NCBI GenBank assembly: GCA_028751875.1
Contig: CM054143.1
Span: 69,493,219 to 69,557,218 of the forward strand
Length of the DNA stretch: 64,000 nucleotides
Direction: 5' to 3'
Source: Rapana venosa
Taxonomy: Eukaryota; Mollusca; Gastropoda; Neogastropoda; Muricidae
The stretch's first letter is position 1; every line of letters starts with the position of its first letter. The notes under the pieces were generated by a model. It was not told where the DNA came from. It made no database searches and saw nothing but the letters and a program-made list of their open reading frames with translations. Positions 1 through 10,439 of this stretch are shown here, piece after piece. The position numbers and the translations under genes are program-made.

Positions 1-1
1 C

Positions 2-6
<5 letters not shown>

Positions 7-46
<40 letters not shown>

Positions 47-248
47 CGAGAGAGTGAGAGAGAAGAGAGAGACAAGACAGACAGACCATACAGACAGATA
101 GACAAACAGACAGGCAGACAACAGACATACGACTACAGACAGACAGGCAGAGGAAGAAAGAAGAGACCAAAGGAAAATAGAAAGAGAGAGAACGAGGAAA
201 GGAGCAGACAGACAGACGGAAGAAGCCAGAACAGCCAGCCAGACACTA
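7..248. repeat. (GA)n and (GACA)n simple repeat
   Basis: The stretch begins with an almost pure GA array and grades into AGAC/GACA tetramers with AGGA interruptions. It has no coding signal. Long frames through it on the minus strand give only Leu/Ser/Cys-rich low-complexity peptides. Confidence 0.95.
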
Positions 249-265
249 ACACACACACACACACA

Positions 266-322
<57 letters not shown>

Positions 323-332
323 CACACACACA
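249..332. repeat. (CA)n microsatellite
   Basis: A nearly perfect CA dinucleotide array with a few single-base interruptions. It joins directly to the GACA-rich tract on its left. Confidence 0.97.
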
Positions 333-340
333 CATCACAC

Positions 341-670
341 ACATCAGAACAGCTTGCAGTACAAACTGATAGAGCTAAAACAGAATTCAAAAAAGAACAG
401 ACAGAGAGACAGACCGAGAGATAGACAGAGAGACAAATGGGCAGACAGACAGGCCGACCGATCGACCAACCAACCAGACAAAAATCCCTTCCTTTTAACA
501 TCTATAATCAAGGACCCTACGGTCTGGGCTTGCTCCTAACAGCATGTAAGGGGGGGAAAAAACAACCTCTGTCATGAAGTACGAAGGCAGCACAGTTATC
601 TCTGCCTGTAATACTCCATGGGCTCATGAACGGACAGTGATTCTGATCAGAGTTTAACATGTTGAACTAT
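341..670. other. Non-repetitive stretch without a gene
   Basis: About 330 bases of mixed composition lie between two simple arrays. I see no convincing reading frame, RNA gene or repeat family here. A small GACA/GATA-rich patch lies around 395-440. Confidence 0.6.
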
Positions 671-671
671 C

Positions 672-715
672 AATGAAACTAATAATTCAGTGGCAGCCAA
701 CGCACAGCATCACAA
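672..715 (-). repeat. Partial inverted copy of the CTGCCACTGAATTATTA module
   Basis: The minus strand reads GCTGCCACTGAATTATTA, which matches the first bases of two longer copies near 3926 and 5368. Only about 35 bases are recognisable. As at the other copies, a CA/GT-rich tract lies immediately on the side that precedes the module in its own orientation. Confidence 0.6.
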
Positions 716-945
716 ACACTTTCACACACCCGCACGCGCCGCGGCGCACTCACGCACGCACGCTGCGCGCACTGCAGGCACACACACCTCACACACCACA
801 CACACACATCACACACACACACACAGGGTATGCAGCCTGTTGTGCGTGTTTGTGTGTGTAGGGGGAGGGGGGGAGGGGTACGTGCGCGTGTGCTGCTGGC
901 GCGCGAGCAGGTGGGGAATGCGCGCACCGTCGCAGGCACGTACGC
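716..945. repeat. CA/GCAC-rich simple repeat with a G-rich patch
   Basis: Interrupted CA, GCAC and GT dinucleotide runs surround a G-rich patch at about 860-880. The open frames through it give His/Thr or Cys/Val peptides and are not genes. Confidence 0.85.
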
Positions 946-1195
946 ACACATGGCCTGCGCTGATCATCATGCCTCCCTCGGACATTGTTGTCTGCTACTC
1001 TTGTTCCTCTCACCACGCCTTCTTCCCTCACATTTCAATCAGCGCTACAACTTCTGAACTTGCAGAAAACTGCAGTTTCAGCAACTGGCGAGCAGTGCCA
1101 GCAAACACGCTGAACTCCGAGCTGCTACACACAAAATATTGTAGCCCTATACCTGCTCTGATAATCTGACTGTGTCTTATGGTCTGTCCCTAATT
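946..1195. other. Non-repetitive stretch without a gene
   Basis: Mixed-composition sequence between simple repeats. No splice-bounded exon, RNA gene or repeat family could be supported. Confidence 0.5.
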
Positions 1196-1345
1196 TCCCA
1201 GTCTGTGTCTGTGTTGCGTGTGTGGTGGTGTGTGTGTGAGCCTGTGTGTGAGCGTGCGTGCGTTGCGTGAATGTGATCAAGAGAGAGATAGAGAGAGAGA
1301 GGAGAGAGAGAGGGAATAGAGAGAGAGAGATTGAGAGCGGGTTGG
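1196..1345. repeat. GT array followed by GA array
   Basis: An interrupted GT/GTGC tract runs to about 1275 and passes into AGAGAGATAGAG-type sequence to about 1345. Confidence 0.9.
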
Positions 1346-1955
1346 CGTGTAGACTAAGGAAAGAATCTATAATAGAATTGCAGTTTTGTTCCTTCACATT
1401 GTTTTTCTCTTTTTTTTTATCTGTCCTTTTTTACTTTAAGAGACCGATTTGTTGGTATATATCCAATACAAGAAATTAATGCTCAGATTATAATTTATGA
1501 TATAAAAAGGACACAATAACAAAAATGTGTCTCAGGTGTATAAAGAAATATATAAATATATACTATCACAGAGCGTGCAGACTAAGGAAAGAACAATCTT
1601 TTACGGAAGTAGCAGTTTTTTATTTTTCTTAACAATGTTTTATATACTTATTATCCTCTATTTTAACTATTTAGACTTTAATACATTTTCTTTATGCTAC
1701 AAGAATTTCAGTAAATCATACTTATATAATATATAATGTACAATCTTGTTCTTAAAGGATGACAGTAAAATATACATATCACTATTTCGCATGAATAAAG
1801 TAAAAGACAAGCTGTACAAACTTACGTGTTCTGCTGCCTGTTTTATATATGTTTCCGTATAACCTCTCCGAAATCCCGGCTCAATTCGTGTTTTCATAAT
1901 CAGTCCTATATATTTTCTGAAATGTATTTTATTTATTATACCAATTTAGTCACGA
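1346..1955. other. AT-rich non-coding stretch
   Basis: About 600 bases of AT-rich sequence. A short phrase (agactaaggaaagaa) occurs twice, near 1350 and 1578, about 225 bases apart, which hints at an old local duplication. I see no gene. Confidence 0.5.
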
Positions 1956-1962
1956 GATTTCT

Positions 1963-2312
1963 CTTCGTGAAATGCGGGCTGCTCTCCCCGGGAAGCGCGT
2001 CGCCACAAGGACAGCGCCACCCTTATTTTTGTTTTTTTGGGTCTGTTTTTGTGCATTTTTCTAAGAATTTTGCCAGGGACAAATCTCTTATTGGCGGTGG
2101 GGTTCTTTACGTGCGCTAAAAATTTGTGTAACACTCGGTTATCGTCTCATCCGAAAGACTAGCGCTCCAGACCACCACACATGGTCACTAATGGATGGGG
2201 GAAAAGTTTCGGGCCCAAACGGATTCAAATCACCGCACCATCTCCGACCCCGGACTTTTTCGCTTTCTAGACAGCGCGTTACCTCTAGACCACCGATCCC
2301 ACGCTGTCCCAA
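1963..2312 (-). mobile_element. tRNA-derived SINE, near full length
   Basis: Read on the minus strand, the element starts with a tRNA-like head. TGGTCTAGAGG near 2300 fits an RNA polymerase III box A, and a degenerate box B (TGATTTGAATCC) lies near 2230. A central domain follows with the phrase CTTTCGGATGAGACGATAA. The tail contains TGGCAAAATTCTTAGAAAA, a GGGTGGCGCTG phrase and GAGAGCAGCCCG. This layout resembles a SINE family I recall as common in gastropod genomes, but that recollection could not be checked here. Related partial copies lie near 2575, 26,820 and 36,290. No perfect target site duplication was evident. Confidence 0.75.
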
Positions 2313-2344
2313 GCTGTTCTTTTGTCACTCTTACCCCTCCTTTC

Positions 2345-2488
2345 CATTCAATCTAACTACAACAAAGAGAGAAAAAAAGACACAGCCACAGAACAGACAG
2401 GCACAGAAGCAAAGAGACTGGAGGTATAAAGACAATGAGAGACACAGACATAGGGCTACACTCACACACACCAACACATACACACACA

Positions 2489-2519
<31 letters not shown>

Positions 2520-2523
2520 ATCG
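2345..2523. repeat. A/GA-rich tract and (CA)n microsatellite
   Basis: An AGAGAAAAAAAGACA-type tract leads into a CA array at about 2459-2520. The array sits between the two SINE copies. Confidence 0.85.
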
Positions 2524-2529
2524 ACTGAT

Positions 2530-2705
2530 GGCTACGGGTAACCTTCCGCCGAGAAAGTTAAACGTTTCCTATCCACTAGATCTGAGTGGTGTCTGGTTGC
2601 TAGTCCTTCAGATGAGACTATAAACCAAGTCCCCAAGTGCAACAGGGCCCCTTTACTGCATGTAAAAGAACCCACTGCAACACGAAGTTGTCACACACGA
2701 GACAG
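2530..2705 (+). mobile_element. SINE-like fragment, plus orientation
   Basis: The phrase TTCAGATGAGACTATAAACC near 2608 is the central-domain signature seen in the minus-strand SINE at 1963-2312. It is followed by CATGTAAAAGAACCCACTGC, also characteristic of that family. The head before the central domain differs from the neighbour, so this is either a subfamily with another head or a chimera. The tail domain is missing, and the element breaks off near 2700 before a GA/GACA array. Confidence 0.65.
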
Positions 2706-2859
2706 AAGACAACAAAAAGATAGACAGACACAGGCATGGCACACATAACAGTTCACGTACACATACACAACACATATACACACATGTATGTTGCGCACAC
2801 GCTTCGCACGCATACACACACGCACACACGCATTCTCGTCTCGCTCGCTCGCTCGTGCT

Positions 2860-2875
2860 CGCTTTGAGAGGAGAG

Positions 2876-2908
<33 letters not shown>

Positions 2909-3013
2909 AGAGAGAAGAGAGAGAGAGAGAGACCGAACCGACAGACCAGACAGACAGACAACAGACAGACGAAAAAATGAGAGTAAGAGAAACAGAGAAA
3001 GACGAAACAGACT

Positions 3014-3060
<47 letters not shown>

Positions 3061-3070
3061 AGGAGAGAGA

Positions 3071-3127
<57 letters not shown>

Positions 3128-3130
3128 GTA
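2860..3130. repeat. (GA)n and (GACA)n arrays
   Basis: GAGA runs alternate with GACAGACA tetramer blocks. The cleanest GACA block lies at about 3088-3127. Confidence 0.93.
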
Positions 3131-3224
3131 ACGAGACAACGAGACAGTAAAACAAATGGAGTGAAATGAGAGACAGAGACACAGGCACATAGACACTGAT
3201 ACAGCGGGACAAACGTACATGCCT

Positions 3225-3248
3225 AAATTAGTGCATGTGTGTGCGCGC

Positions 3249-3301
<53 letters not shown>

Positions 3302-3778
3302 CATGCGTGCGTGCGTGAGTGCGCGTTCGAGTGTGCGTGTTTGCATGCGGGCACGTGCGTGCGTGCGTGTGCTGCGTGTGTGAGATGTGTGTGTGTGTGG
3401 GTGTGTGTGTGTTTGTGTGTGCATGAGTGTGAGCGAGTGTGTGCGAGCGTGGCTGTGTATTGTGTGTGTGTGCGCACACACGCAAGCGTTCTGTATGTAA
3501 TGTGCTTGTGTATGAGGGGTGTGTGTGGTGCGCATGATGCCGCACGTGCATATGTGTGTGCGCGTGTGTGTTTGTAGTGGAGGGCAAGCGTGTGTGTGTG
3601 CGAGCGTGTGTGTGTATTGTTGTGTGTGTGCGCATGCACAGCACACGCTTGTCTATGTATTTGCATGGTGTATGTGAATGTGTGTGTGCGTGTGTACGCA
3701 CGCGTGCGCAAGCATGTATTTATGAGTTGGTGTATGTCAGTGTGTTGTGTGCGCGCACTAAACCGCGATCCACGTGCA

Positions 3779-3809
<31 letters not shown>

Positions 3810-3915
3810 TGTTGCGTGCGTGCGTGCGGCGTGTGTGTGCGTGCGTGCTGCGTGCCGTGCTTGCGTGTGTGTGGGTGTGAGGTAGTGTGTGGTGTTTTGT
3901 GTGTGTGTGTGTTTG
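3225..3915. repeat. Interrupted GT / GTGC array
   Basis: Roughly 700 bases consist of GTGTGT runs interrupted by GTGC, GCGC and CGTG words. Phrases such as GTATTTATGAGT and GCATGTGTGTGTG recur in the next array at 4130-5360, so the two arrays share a higher-order organisation. The Cys/Val-rich and His/Thr-rich frames through it are artefacts of the repeat. Confidence 0.92.
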
Positions 3916-3919
3916 TGTG

Positions 3920-4132
3920 CGCGCGTGCCGTTTGCTGCCACTGAATTATTATTGTCCATGCATTACCTGTTGTTCTCAGAAGACTCAGTCTGACACTGAC
4001 CGTTTACAGAGCTTGGCTTTTAAGGGGCTCACCTCACTGCTCTGTGTCTACAAGCTAATAAAGAGGTTGTTTCCCTTAGACCATAAAGACTGCAATGAGC
4101 ACTGCTACCAGCTTTGCTTCTAGTCACCGTTG
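3920..4132 (+). repeat. Duplicated 200-bp module, copy 1
   Basis: A non-simple stretch begins TGCTGCCACTGAATTATTAT and includes AAGAGGTTGTTTCCCTTA and a terminal TTGCTTCTAGTCA. Nearly the same text recurs at 5362-5562. GT arrays flank both copies on both sides. No protein frame is conserved between the copies. It could be the end of a retroposon or simply the spacer of a roughly 1.44-kb tandem duplication. Confidence 0.85.
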
Positions 4133-4371
4133 TGTGTGTGGTGTGTGTGTGTGCGTGCGTGCGAGTGTGTTGTGTTTGTGTGTGGTGTGTCATGTGGTGT
4201 GAGCGTGTGTGTGCGAGCGGAACGTTTGCGACGTGTCTGTGTATTGTGTGTGTGTGTGTGGTGTGTGTGTGTGCCGTGTGTGTGTGTGTGTTGTGTGCCA
4301 TGTGTGGTGAGCGTGGTTGTGTGAGCCGTGTGTGTACGAGCGTACGTTGCAGCGTGTCGGGTATTTTGTGT

Positions 4372-4407
<36 letters not shown>

Positions 4408-5199
4408 GTGTGTGTGTGTGCGAGCGTACGTGTGCGAGCGTGTCTGTGTATTGTTGGGTTGTGGTTGTGCGTGTGTGTGTGTGTGTTGCATGTGTGTGTG
4501 TGTGTGTGTGTGCATGTGTGGTGAGCGTGTGTGTGAGCGTGTGTTGTGAACGTGTGTGTACGAGCGTACGTGTGCGAGCGTGGGGGGGTGGGGGTACTTG
4601 TAGAGTTGTGTGTGTGTGTGTGTGAGTGTGTGTCGGTGTGTGTGTGTGTGTGTGTTGTGGGTGTGTGCGCGTTTGTGTTTTGCACGCGCACACTAAGCGT
4701 GTGTATGTATGTGCGTGTGTATGTAGGGTGGTGTGTGTGTGCGCGCGTGATCGCACGAGCATATGTGTGTGTGTGTGTGTGTGTGCGTGCGCTGCGTGTT
4801 GTATAGGTGTGCGAGCGTGGCGTGGGTGCGAGGGTGTCTGTGTAGTGTGTGTGTGCCGCGCACGCACGCATGCGTGGGTAATGTATGTGCGTGTGTATGT
4901 GAGGGGTGTGTGTGTGCGCCGTGATGCGCCACGTGCATATGTGTGTGTGCGTGCGTGTTTGAGGTGTGCGAGCGTGTGTGTGTGCGAGCGTGTCTGTGTA
5001 TTGTGTGTGGTGTGTGTGGCGCACGCACGCACACGCATGTCTATGTAATATGCGTGTGTATGTGAATGTGTTTGTCGTGGTGTACGCACGCAGGGCGCAA
5101 GCGTGTATTTATGAGTAATGGGTATGTCAGTGTGTGTGTGTGTGTGCGCGCACTGTACCGCGATGCGCACAGTGCATGTGTTGTGTACGTGTGTGTGGT

Positions 5200-5237
<38 letters not shown>

Positions 5238-5361
5238 CACGCACGCACTGCGCAAGCGTGTATTTAATGAGTGTGTGTATTAGTGTGTGTGGTGTGTGTT
5301 GCGCGCACAGCCCGCAATGCGCACGTGCATGTTGTGTGTGTGTGTGGTGTGTGGGTGTGTC
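4133..5361. repeat. Interrupted GT / GTGC array, second block
   Basis: A 1.2-kb GT-rich array with recurring words such as GTGTGCGAGCGT, CGTGCATATGTGTGTG and CGCACGCACGCA. It looks like a diverged multi-kilobase duplicate of the block at 3225-3915. Confidence 0.92.
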
Positions 5362-5562
5362 CGTATGCCGCCACTGAATTATTATTGGCATTGCATTACA
5401 TGTTTGTTCTAGAAGACCCAGTCTATCACTGATACAGAGCTTGGGTTTTTAAGGGAGCTCACCTCACTGTTTTCTGTGTTCTACTAGCTACTAAAAGAGG
5501 TTGTTTCCCTTACACCAGTAAGACAGCAATGAGCAGACTGCTAGCAGTCCTTGCTTCTAGTC
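5362..5562 (+). repeat. Duplicated 200-bp module, copy 2
   Basis: Matches 3920-4132 through most of its length with scattered substitutions and small indels. The offset between copies is about 1.44 kb, so module plus GT array together form a two-copy tandem duplication. Confidence 0.85.
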
Positions 5563-5603
<41 letters not shown>

Positions 5604-7480
5604 TGGTGGTGTGTAGTGGTGGTGTGGTGTGCTGATGAGGTGGTGTGGTGTCGTGTGGTGTGATAGTGCAGTGTGGTATTGTGGTATGGCATTGTGTAGT
5701 GTGGTGGTGTAGTGTGGTTGTATGGTGTGGTGGTGTGATTTGGTGTGGTGGTTTGGTGTGGTGGTTTGGTGGTGTGGTGTGGTGCGGTGTGATAGTAATG
5801 TGTGGTGTGGTATGGTGTGGTGTGGTGTGGTGTGGTGTGTTGATGTGGTGTGGAGTGGTGTGGTGGTGAAGTGTGGTGTGGTTGTGTGGTGTGGTCGTGT
5901 GGAGTGGGGTGGTGTTGTGGTAATGTGATGTTGTAATGTGGTAGTGTGCTTTAGTGGTGGTGTGGTGGTGTTGTGTGGTGTGGTGGTGTTGTGTGGTGTT
6001 GTGGTGTGGTGTGGTGTGGTGGTGTGTGTGGTTGTTTGGGGTGGTGGTGTGGTTGTGTGGTGGTATGCTGTGTGTGATGGTGTGGTGTAGTGGTGTGGTG
6101 GTGTTGTGTGGTGTGATGGTGTGGTGTTGTGTATTGTGGTGTGGTGTGGTGGTGCGATGTGGTGGTGTGATTTGGTGTGGTGGTGTGGTGTGGTGTGGGG
6201 GTGTGCTAGTGAGGTGTGGTGTGGTGTGGTTTGGTGTGGTGTGGAGTGGTGGGGTTGTGCGGTGTGCTGTGGTCGTGTGGAGTGGGGTGGTGGTGTGGTA
6301 TGGTGTGGATGTGTGGGGTGGTGGGGGTGGTGTGTTAATGTGGTGGTGTAATGTGGTGGTGCGCTTGTGTGGTGTGGTGTGGTAGTCTGTGTGTGGTGTG
6401 GTTGTTTGGGGTGGTGAGTGTGTGTAGTGGTGTGTGTGTAGTGTGTTGTTGGTGGTGTGGTGGTGGTGTGTGTGTGTGTTTGGTGTGTGGTGTAATTGGT
6501 GATGTGATGTGGTGTCAGGGGTGTGTGGTGTGTGGTATGCGTGGTGCTGTAATGGTGTTGAGTAGTGATGTAGTGTGGTGGTAATGGTGGTGGTGTGATG
6601 TGGTGTTGAGTGGTGGGGTAGTCGTTGATAGTGGTGTGGTGTGTTGTGGTAATGTGGTGATGTTGTGTGATGGGGTGTGTAATGTGTGGTGTGGTGTAGT
6701 GTGTGATGAATGGTGGTAGTGTGGTAGTGTTGTGTGCGTAATGAGGTTGTGGTGTTGTGATGTGGTGGTTGTGATGTGTGGTTGTGTATAGGTGGTTGTG
6801 TGTGGGTGATTGTGGTGTGTATGTGTGAGTTGGTATGTGGTGTGTGAGTGTGTTGTGGTGTTGATGTGGTGTGGTCGGTATGTGGTGGTGTGGTGTGTGG
6901 TGTGGTTGAATCGGTGGTGTGGTTGTGGTTATGTGTTGTGAGTGTGTGATGTTGATGGTGGTTGTGGTGTTGTGGTTGAGGTGTGTGTGTATTGGTGTGT
7001 GTGTTGTGATATGTGGTGTGGTATGATGGGTGTGGTGTGTTGATGTTGTGGTGTGTTTATGATGGTGGGGTGTGTGTTGTTTGGGTGTGTAGTGGTGTGT
7101 GTGTGTGTTGTGTGGTGTGGTTGTGTGTGGTGTGTTGGTGGTGGTGTGGTTGCGTTGTGTGGTGTGGTGGTGTGTGATGGTGTAGTGGTGTTGTGTATTG
7201 TGTTGTGGTGTGATGGTGTGGTGTGGTAGTGTGATGTGGTGGTGTGATGTGGTGGGTAATGGTGTGGTGTCGTGTGGTGTGTTAATGTGTGTGGTCGTAT
7301 GATTGTGGTGGTGTGTGTGGTATGGTTTTGTGGTGTTATATGATGGGTGGTGTGGTGTTGTATGCTGTTGCGCTGTCATAATGTGGTGTGTTGTGTTGTG
7401 TTTTGATATGGTGTAGTGTGGTGTGGTGTGTTGGTGTGGTGTGGTGTGGTGTGATGGTGTGGTGTGGTGTGGGGTGATGA
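5563..7480. repeat. GTGGT-type G/T-only satellite, about 1.9 kb
   Basis: After a short pure GT run the sequence becomes a long irregular mix of GTGGT, GGTGTGGTG and GTAATG words. It is almost wholly G and T on the plus strand, with A and C only as isolated interruptions. A 612-codon open frame on the minus strand is only Thr, His and Pro and reflects the satellite. The strong strand asymmetry and many GG doublets could support unusual DNA structure. Confidence 0.9.
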
Positions 7481-7501
7481 TGATGATGGTGATAATAATA
7501 A

Positions 7502-7548
<47 letters not shown>

Positions 7549-7622
7549 ATACTACTACAACTGCTACTACTACTACTACTAGAAAACGACGAAAAAGATA
7601 CTACTTCTACTACTACTATTAA
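7481..7622. repeat. (ATA)n/(CTA)n trinucleotide array
   Basis: Starts as GATGATGATGGTGATAATAATAA and becomes a CTACTACTA array with AATACTACTACAACTG interruptions, ending near 7622. Confidence 0.93.
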
Positions 7623-8515
7623 TAAATTACAGACAGTCGCTGCAGACAGACAGAAGAAAGTGACGGCAGGGGGCGCTTTTTCACTGACGGGGAAGCAGAC
7701 GAAAGTGACTGGAAGCGCGGTGTTTACGACTGTTGTGCAACATACCCCTCTTCCAAGTTTGTGAAGGTGTGTTAAAAAAAAAAAGGGGGGTGGGGGGTAG
7801 GGACAATAAGAAATACACGATTCGGGTTTGCAATCACAGCAAGGGCCAGTTGTGTGGAGATATTTCTGTGATCAGCTTCGAACTTAAGTGTGTGTTGGAG
7901 TCATCCATTGTGTCCTCTGACAAAGGTTAGAATCTTTTCACTTTGTGTGTTAAAAAAAAAAAATTGTGCTTATTTGTCTGCCTGCTGTTTTGTTTCTTGA
8001 TCACTTCAATGGAGATGATGTTGCATGCTACATTTTTAGTGTTTCTTGATTTAAAGAAAAGCATGGTCGTTTGGGGGAAGGTGAGGTTCTCTTTCTTGAA
8101 TTTTATTTTTTATCTCCATCTCCCCGACTCTTTATTTGAACTTGCCTGCCTTTCTTCTCAATGTTTAAATATTTTCTGTCCTGTTCCTGCTTTATTTCTC
8201 TCTTTCTATTTTTATCAACGTATCTCTGTTAATATGTCCGATCATTTTATTGGTCCTCGATTGACAGACATCATTTTCGTTAGGTACTTTTTTTTTTTTA
8301 AGCTTTAGGTTTATGTGGGAGTTCTGGTTTTCTGCAAAGACAAAAACTGTAGTTTTGTTTACTGATGTCATCCCCTGGCAGCTGATCGTTTTGATGACGA
8401 TGATTACAATAATTAGGACCAGAACGCATTTTTGAGACGTTATTCTTCCGTTAAGAACCATACATGATATGCACAGACTTCTTGCAAGCAGACATACAGG
8501 CGCTGACGCGCGCAT
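7623..8515. other. Non-repetitive stretch without a recognised gene
   Basis: About 890 bases of ordinary composition with several T or A homopolymers (near 7774, 7951 and 8288). Open frames up to about 120 codons exist but resemble no family I know and lack clear splice context. No repeat family was recognised. Confidence 0.55.
7663..7676 (+). promoter_or_regulatory. CTCF-like binding motif
   Basis: The sequence ACGGCAGGGGGCGC fits the published bilaterian CTCF core (CCASYAGRKGGCRS) at 12 of 14 positions by eye. It lies at the sharp border between the G/T satellite plus CTA array on the left and a non-repetitive, mixed-composition stretch on the right. A single 14-base match in 64 kb is only suggestive. 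Occupancy data would be needed. Confidence 0.35.
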
Positions 8516-8522
8516 ACACATA

Positions 8523-8569
<47 letters not shown>

Positions 8570-8695
8570 ACACGAACACACACGCACGCACGCATCCATA
8601 CACACCCACGCACTGTATACACACACACATGCTTGCTGATGGCATGCAATCAGGCACACATGCACAGGCGCGTGCAGACACGCACACTTGGTATG
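8516..8695. repeat. CA/CGCA microsatellite
   Basis: CA and CG dinucleotides alternate, including a run of CGCGCGCGCG at about 8553-8566, followed by CACGCACGCA words. Confidence 0.9.
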
Positions 8696-8835
8696 CGTAC
8701 TTGATACACAAGACTGTCCTTATTGAAGCTTTTGCATTATTAGCACACAGTTCTACTGACCATCATCTTACATTCTGGCTGTACACTGCTCTTTTCATTG
8801 AGGGGGCAGAAAGGAGAGGAACAGACTGTACGGGA

Positions 8836-9187
8836 GACATCTATCCACCCACCCGTAGACCCACCCATCCATCGATCTACCCATCCACCCATCCACAGGC
8901 CCACCCACACACCCATCCATCCACCGATCCATCCATCCACCCTTTTATCCTTTCAGTTTCATCCATCCATCCATCGACCCAACGATCGATCCATCGATCG
9001 ATCCATCCACAACAGACCCACCCATCCATTGATCTATCCATCTATCCACCCACCCACCTACAGACCCACCCCATCTCTGTAAATCCAACTTCACCCACCA
9101 AAAACCCCACCCACCCACCAACTTTCCACCGTGTTCCCATCCATTTACCTCCCACCCATCCATCCCTCCACCCACCCACCCATAGAC
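8836..9187. repeat. CCATCCA / CCACCCA minisatellite
   Basis: About 350 bases are built from CCATCCAC, CCACCCAT, CGATCGAT and CATCCATCCATC words. Both strands are open for long stretches but give only Pro/Thr/His/Ile or Gly/Trp/Met-rich peptides, so no gene is called. Confidence 0.9.
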
Positions 9188-9189
9188 AC

Positions 9190-9291
9190 TGAAGAGAGGA
9201 AGAGAGAAAAGAGAAAAGAGAAAGAGAGAGAGAAGAGAAAAAGGGAGAGAGAGAGAGAACTCGAACTCGAACTCGAACTCGAACTCGAAAT
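9190..9291 (-). repeat. GA tract and (TTCGAG)n tail of the minus-strand LINE
   Basis: An AGAGAA-rich tract is followed by five copies of GAACTC ending at about 9289. Read on the minus strand this is (TTCGAG)n and lies directly after an AATAAA-containing sequence (CTCAATAAAATTTCGAG). That position suggests it is the 3' terminal repeat of the LINE to its right. Confidence 0.6.
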
Positions 9292-9934
9292 TTTATTGAG
9301 AGTAAATGGATAAGCACAGGGCTTCTTACACCAGGCTCTCACAAAAAAAACAAAAAAAAAAAAAACCACAGGAAAAAAACCCAAAAATAATAAAAGAAGA
9401 AAAAATTCGAGAAAAACTACATACTTCCCCCCCCCCCCCCCCACACACACCACACTAACCAAAACAGAAGAACCGAAACTAAACCTAGCAGCAAAAAATA
9501 GACAAACACACAGCAATGCAAAAAACCCTTCAAGTAAACAAAGTATGCAACAGTAAGAATCAGCAGTTTTAGATACATTCCAATGAAGATTCAAATATGC
9601 ATCATAATGAAATACTACTACTATTTTTAGATGAAAAATCAAAGAGACAATAAGAGAGAGAGAAGGGGGAGAGGGAGGGAAAGGGAGGGAGAGAGACAAC
9701 AGCCCAATAGATAGCAGAGACAGAGATAGACCCGGAGCTATAGACGGGACAGACAGACAGATAAACAAGAATATACAAACGCATTTAACACAATGTTGTA
9801 GGGAAATGAATAATACAACGTTCCTTGCACCAGCCCTACTCCACTCCCCATTTCCTAAGGAAAATATATAGAAATAAACCCAACAAGTCTCATCCAAACC
9901 AAAAGGGAATTTGTAGAAGAATGCAAAAAACACA

Positions 9935-9967
9935 CACACTCACACACACACATACACACACACACAC

Positions 9968-10037
<70 letters not shown>
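9935..10037. repeat. (CA)n microsatellite in the LINE 3' region
   Basis: An array of about 50 CA units with few interruptions lies between the end of the reverse transcriptase and the terminal TTCGAG tail, that is, in the 3' UTR of the surrounding LINE. Confidence 0.93.
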
Positions 10038-10041
<4 letters not shown>

Positions 10042-10439
10042 CTCAACACAAAAAAACCCAAACAAGCCCCAATTATCAACGAGAACACAAAAAAAAAAAT
10101 GAAGAAAAAGACAGCACACTCAAAAACAAGGTTACAAGTAAATATAACACACTCATACACACAAAAATTCACAATAAACTAAATAAGACTTTATCAATAA
10201 GGGCATAACAATAATTTCTAGTCTAAGCGGGAGTAGGAGACATTTTAAAGCAGCTTCTTTTAAATTGCCCCTGGTCCTTCCTTCAAGTTCTTCCCTGTCC
10301 ATCTGTCCCCACTCAGTCCACGTCTCGGATATTCATTTCCTCTCACACAGGACCAAGTGCTAGTTCTTTCAGACCACCTAAAAACAAATATCTCTGAAAC
10401 GATTTTTGAAGATGAAAAACTAGGTTTTTGTTTTTAAGT

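Noticed and set aside
2240..2312. A functional tRNA gene on the minus strand
   Set aside because: Box A is good but box B is degenerate, no cloverleaf with a clear anticodon arm is visible, and it is continuous with the SINE body.
3239..4625. Cys-rich frames that could be mistaken for snail venom peptides
   Set aside because: The Cys spacing is the plain VCVC periodicity of TGTGTG. There is no signal peptide plus propeptide layout and no framework of a known family.
3223..5391. Many 80-350 codon frames with VCVCVC or HTHTHT composition
   Set aside because: They are translations of GT/CA arrays on both strands. No signal of selection or domain is present.
5541..7379. 612-codon open frame on the minus strand rich in Thr, His and Pro
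   Set aside because: It covers only the G/T satellite. Composition follows the repeat, there is no domain, and stops are absent merely because the satellite lacks the needed words.
8516..8580. CG/CA alternating run as a regulatory Z-DNA element
   Set aside because: Such runs are common in the many microsatellites here. Nothing else supports function.
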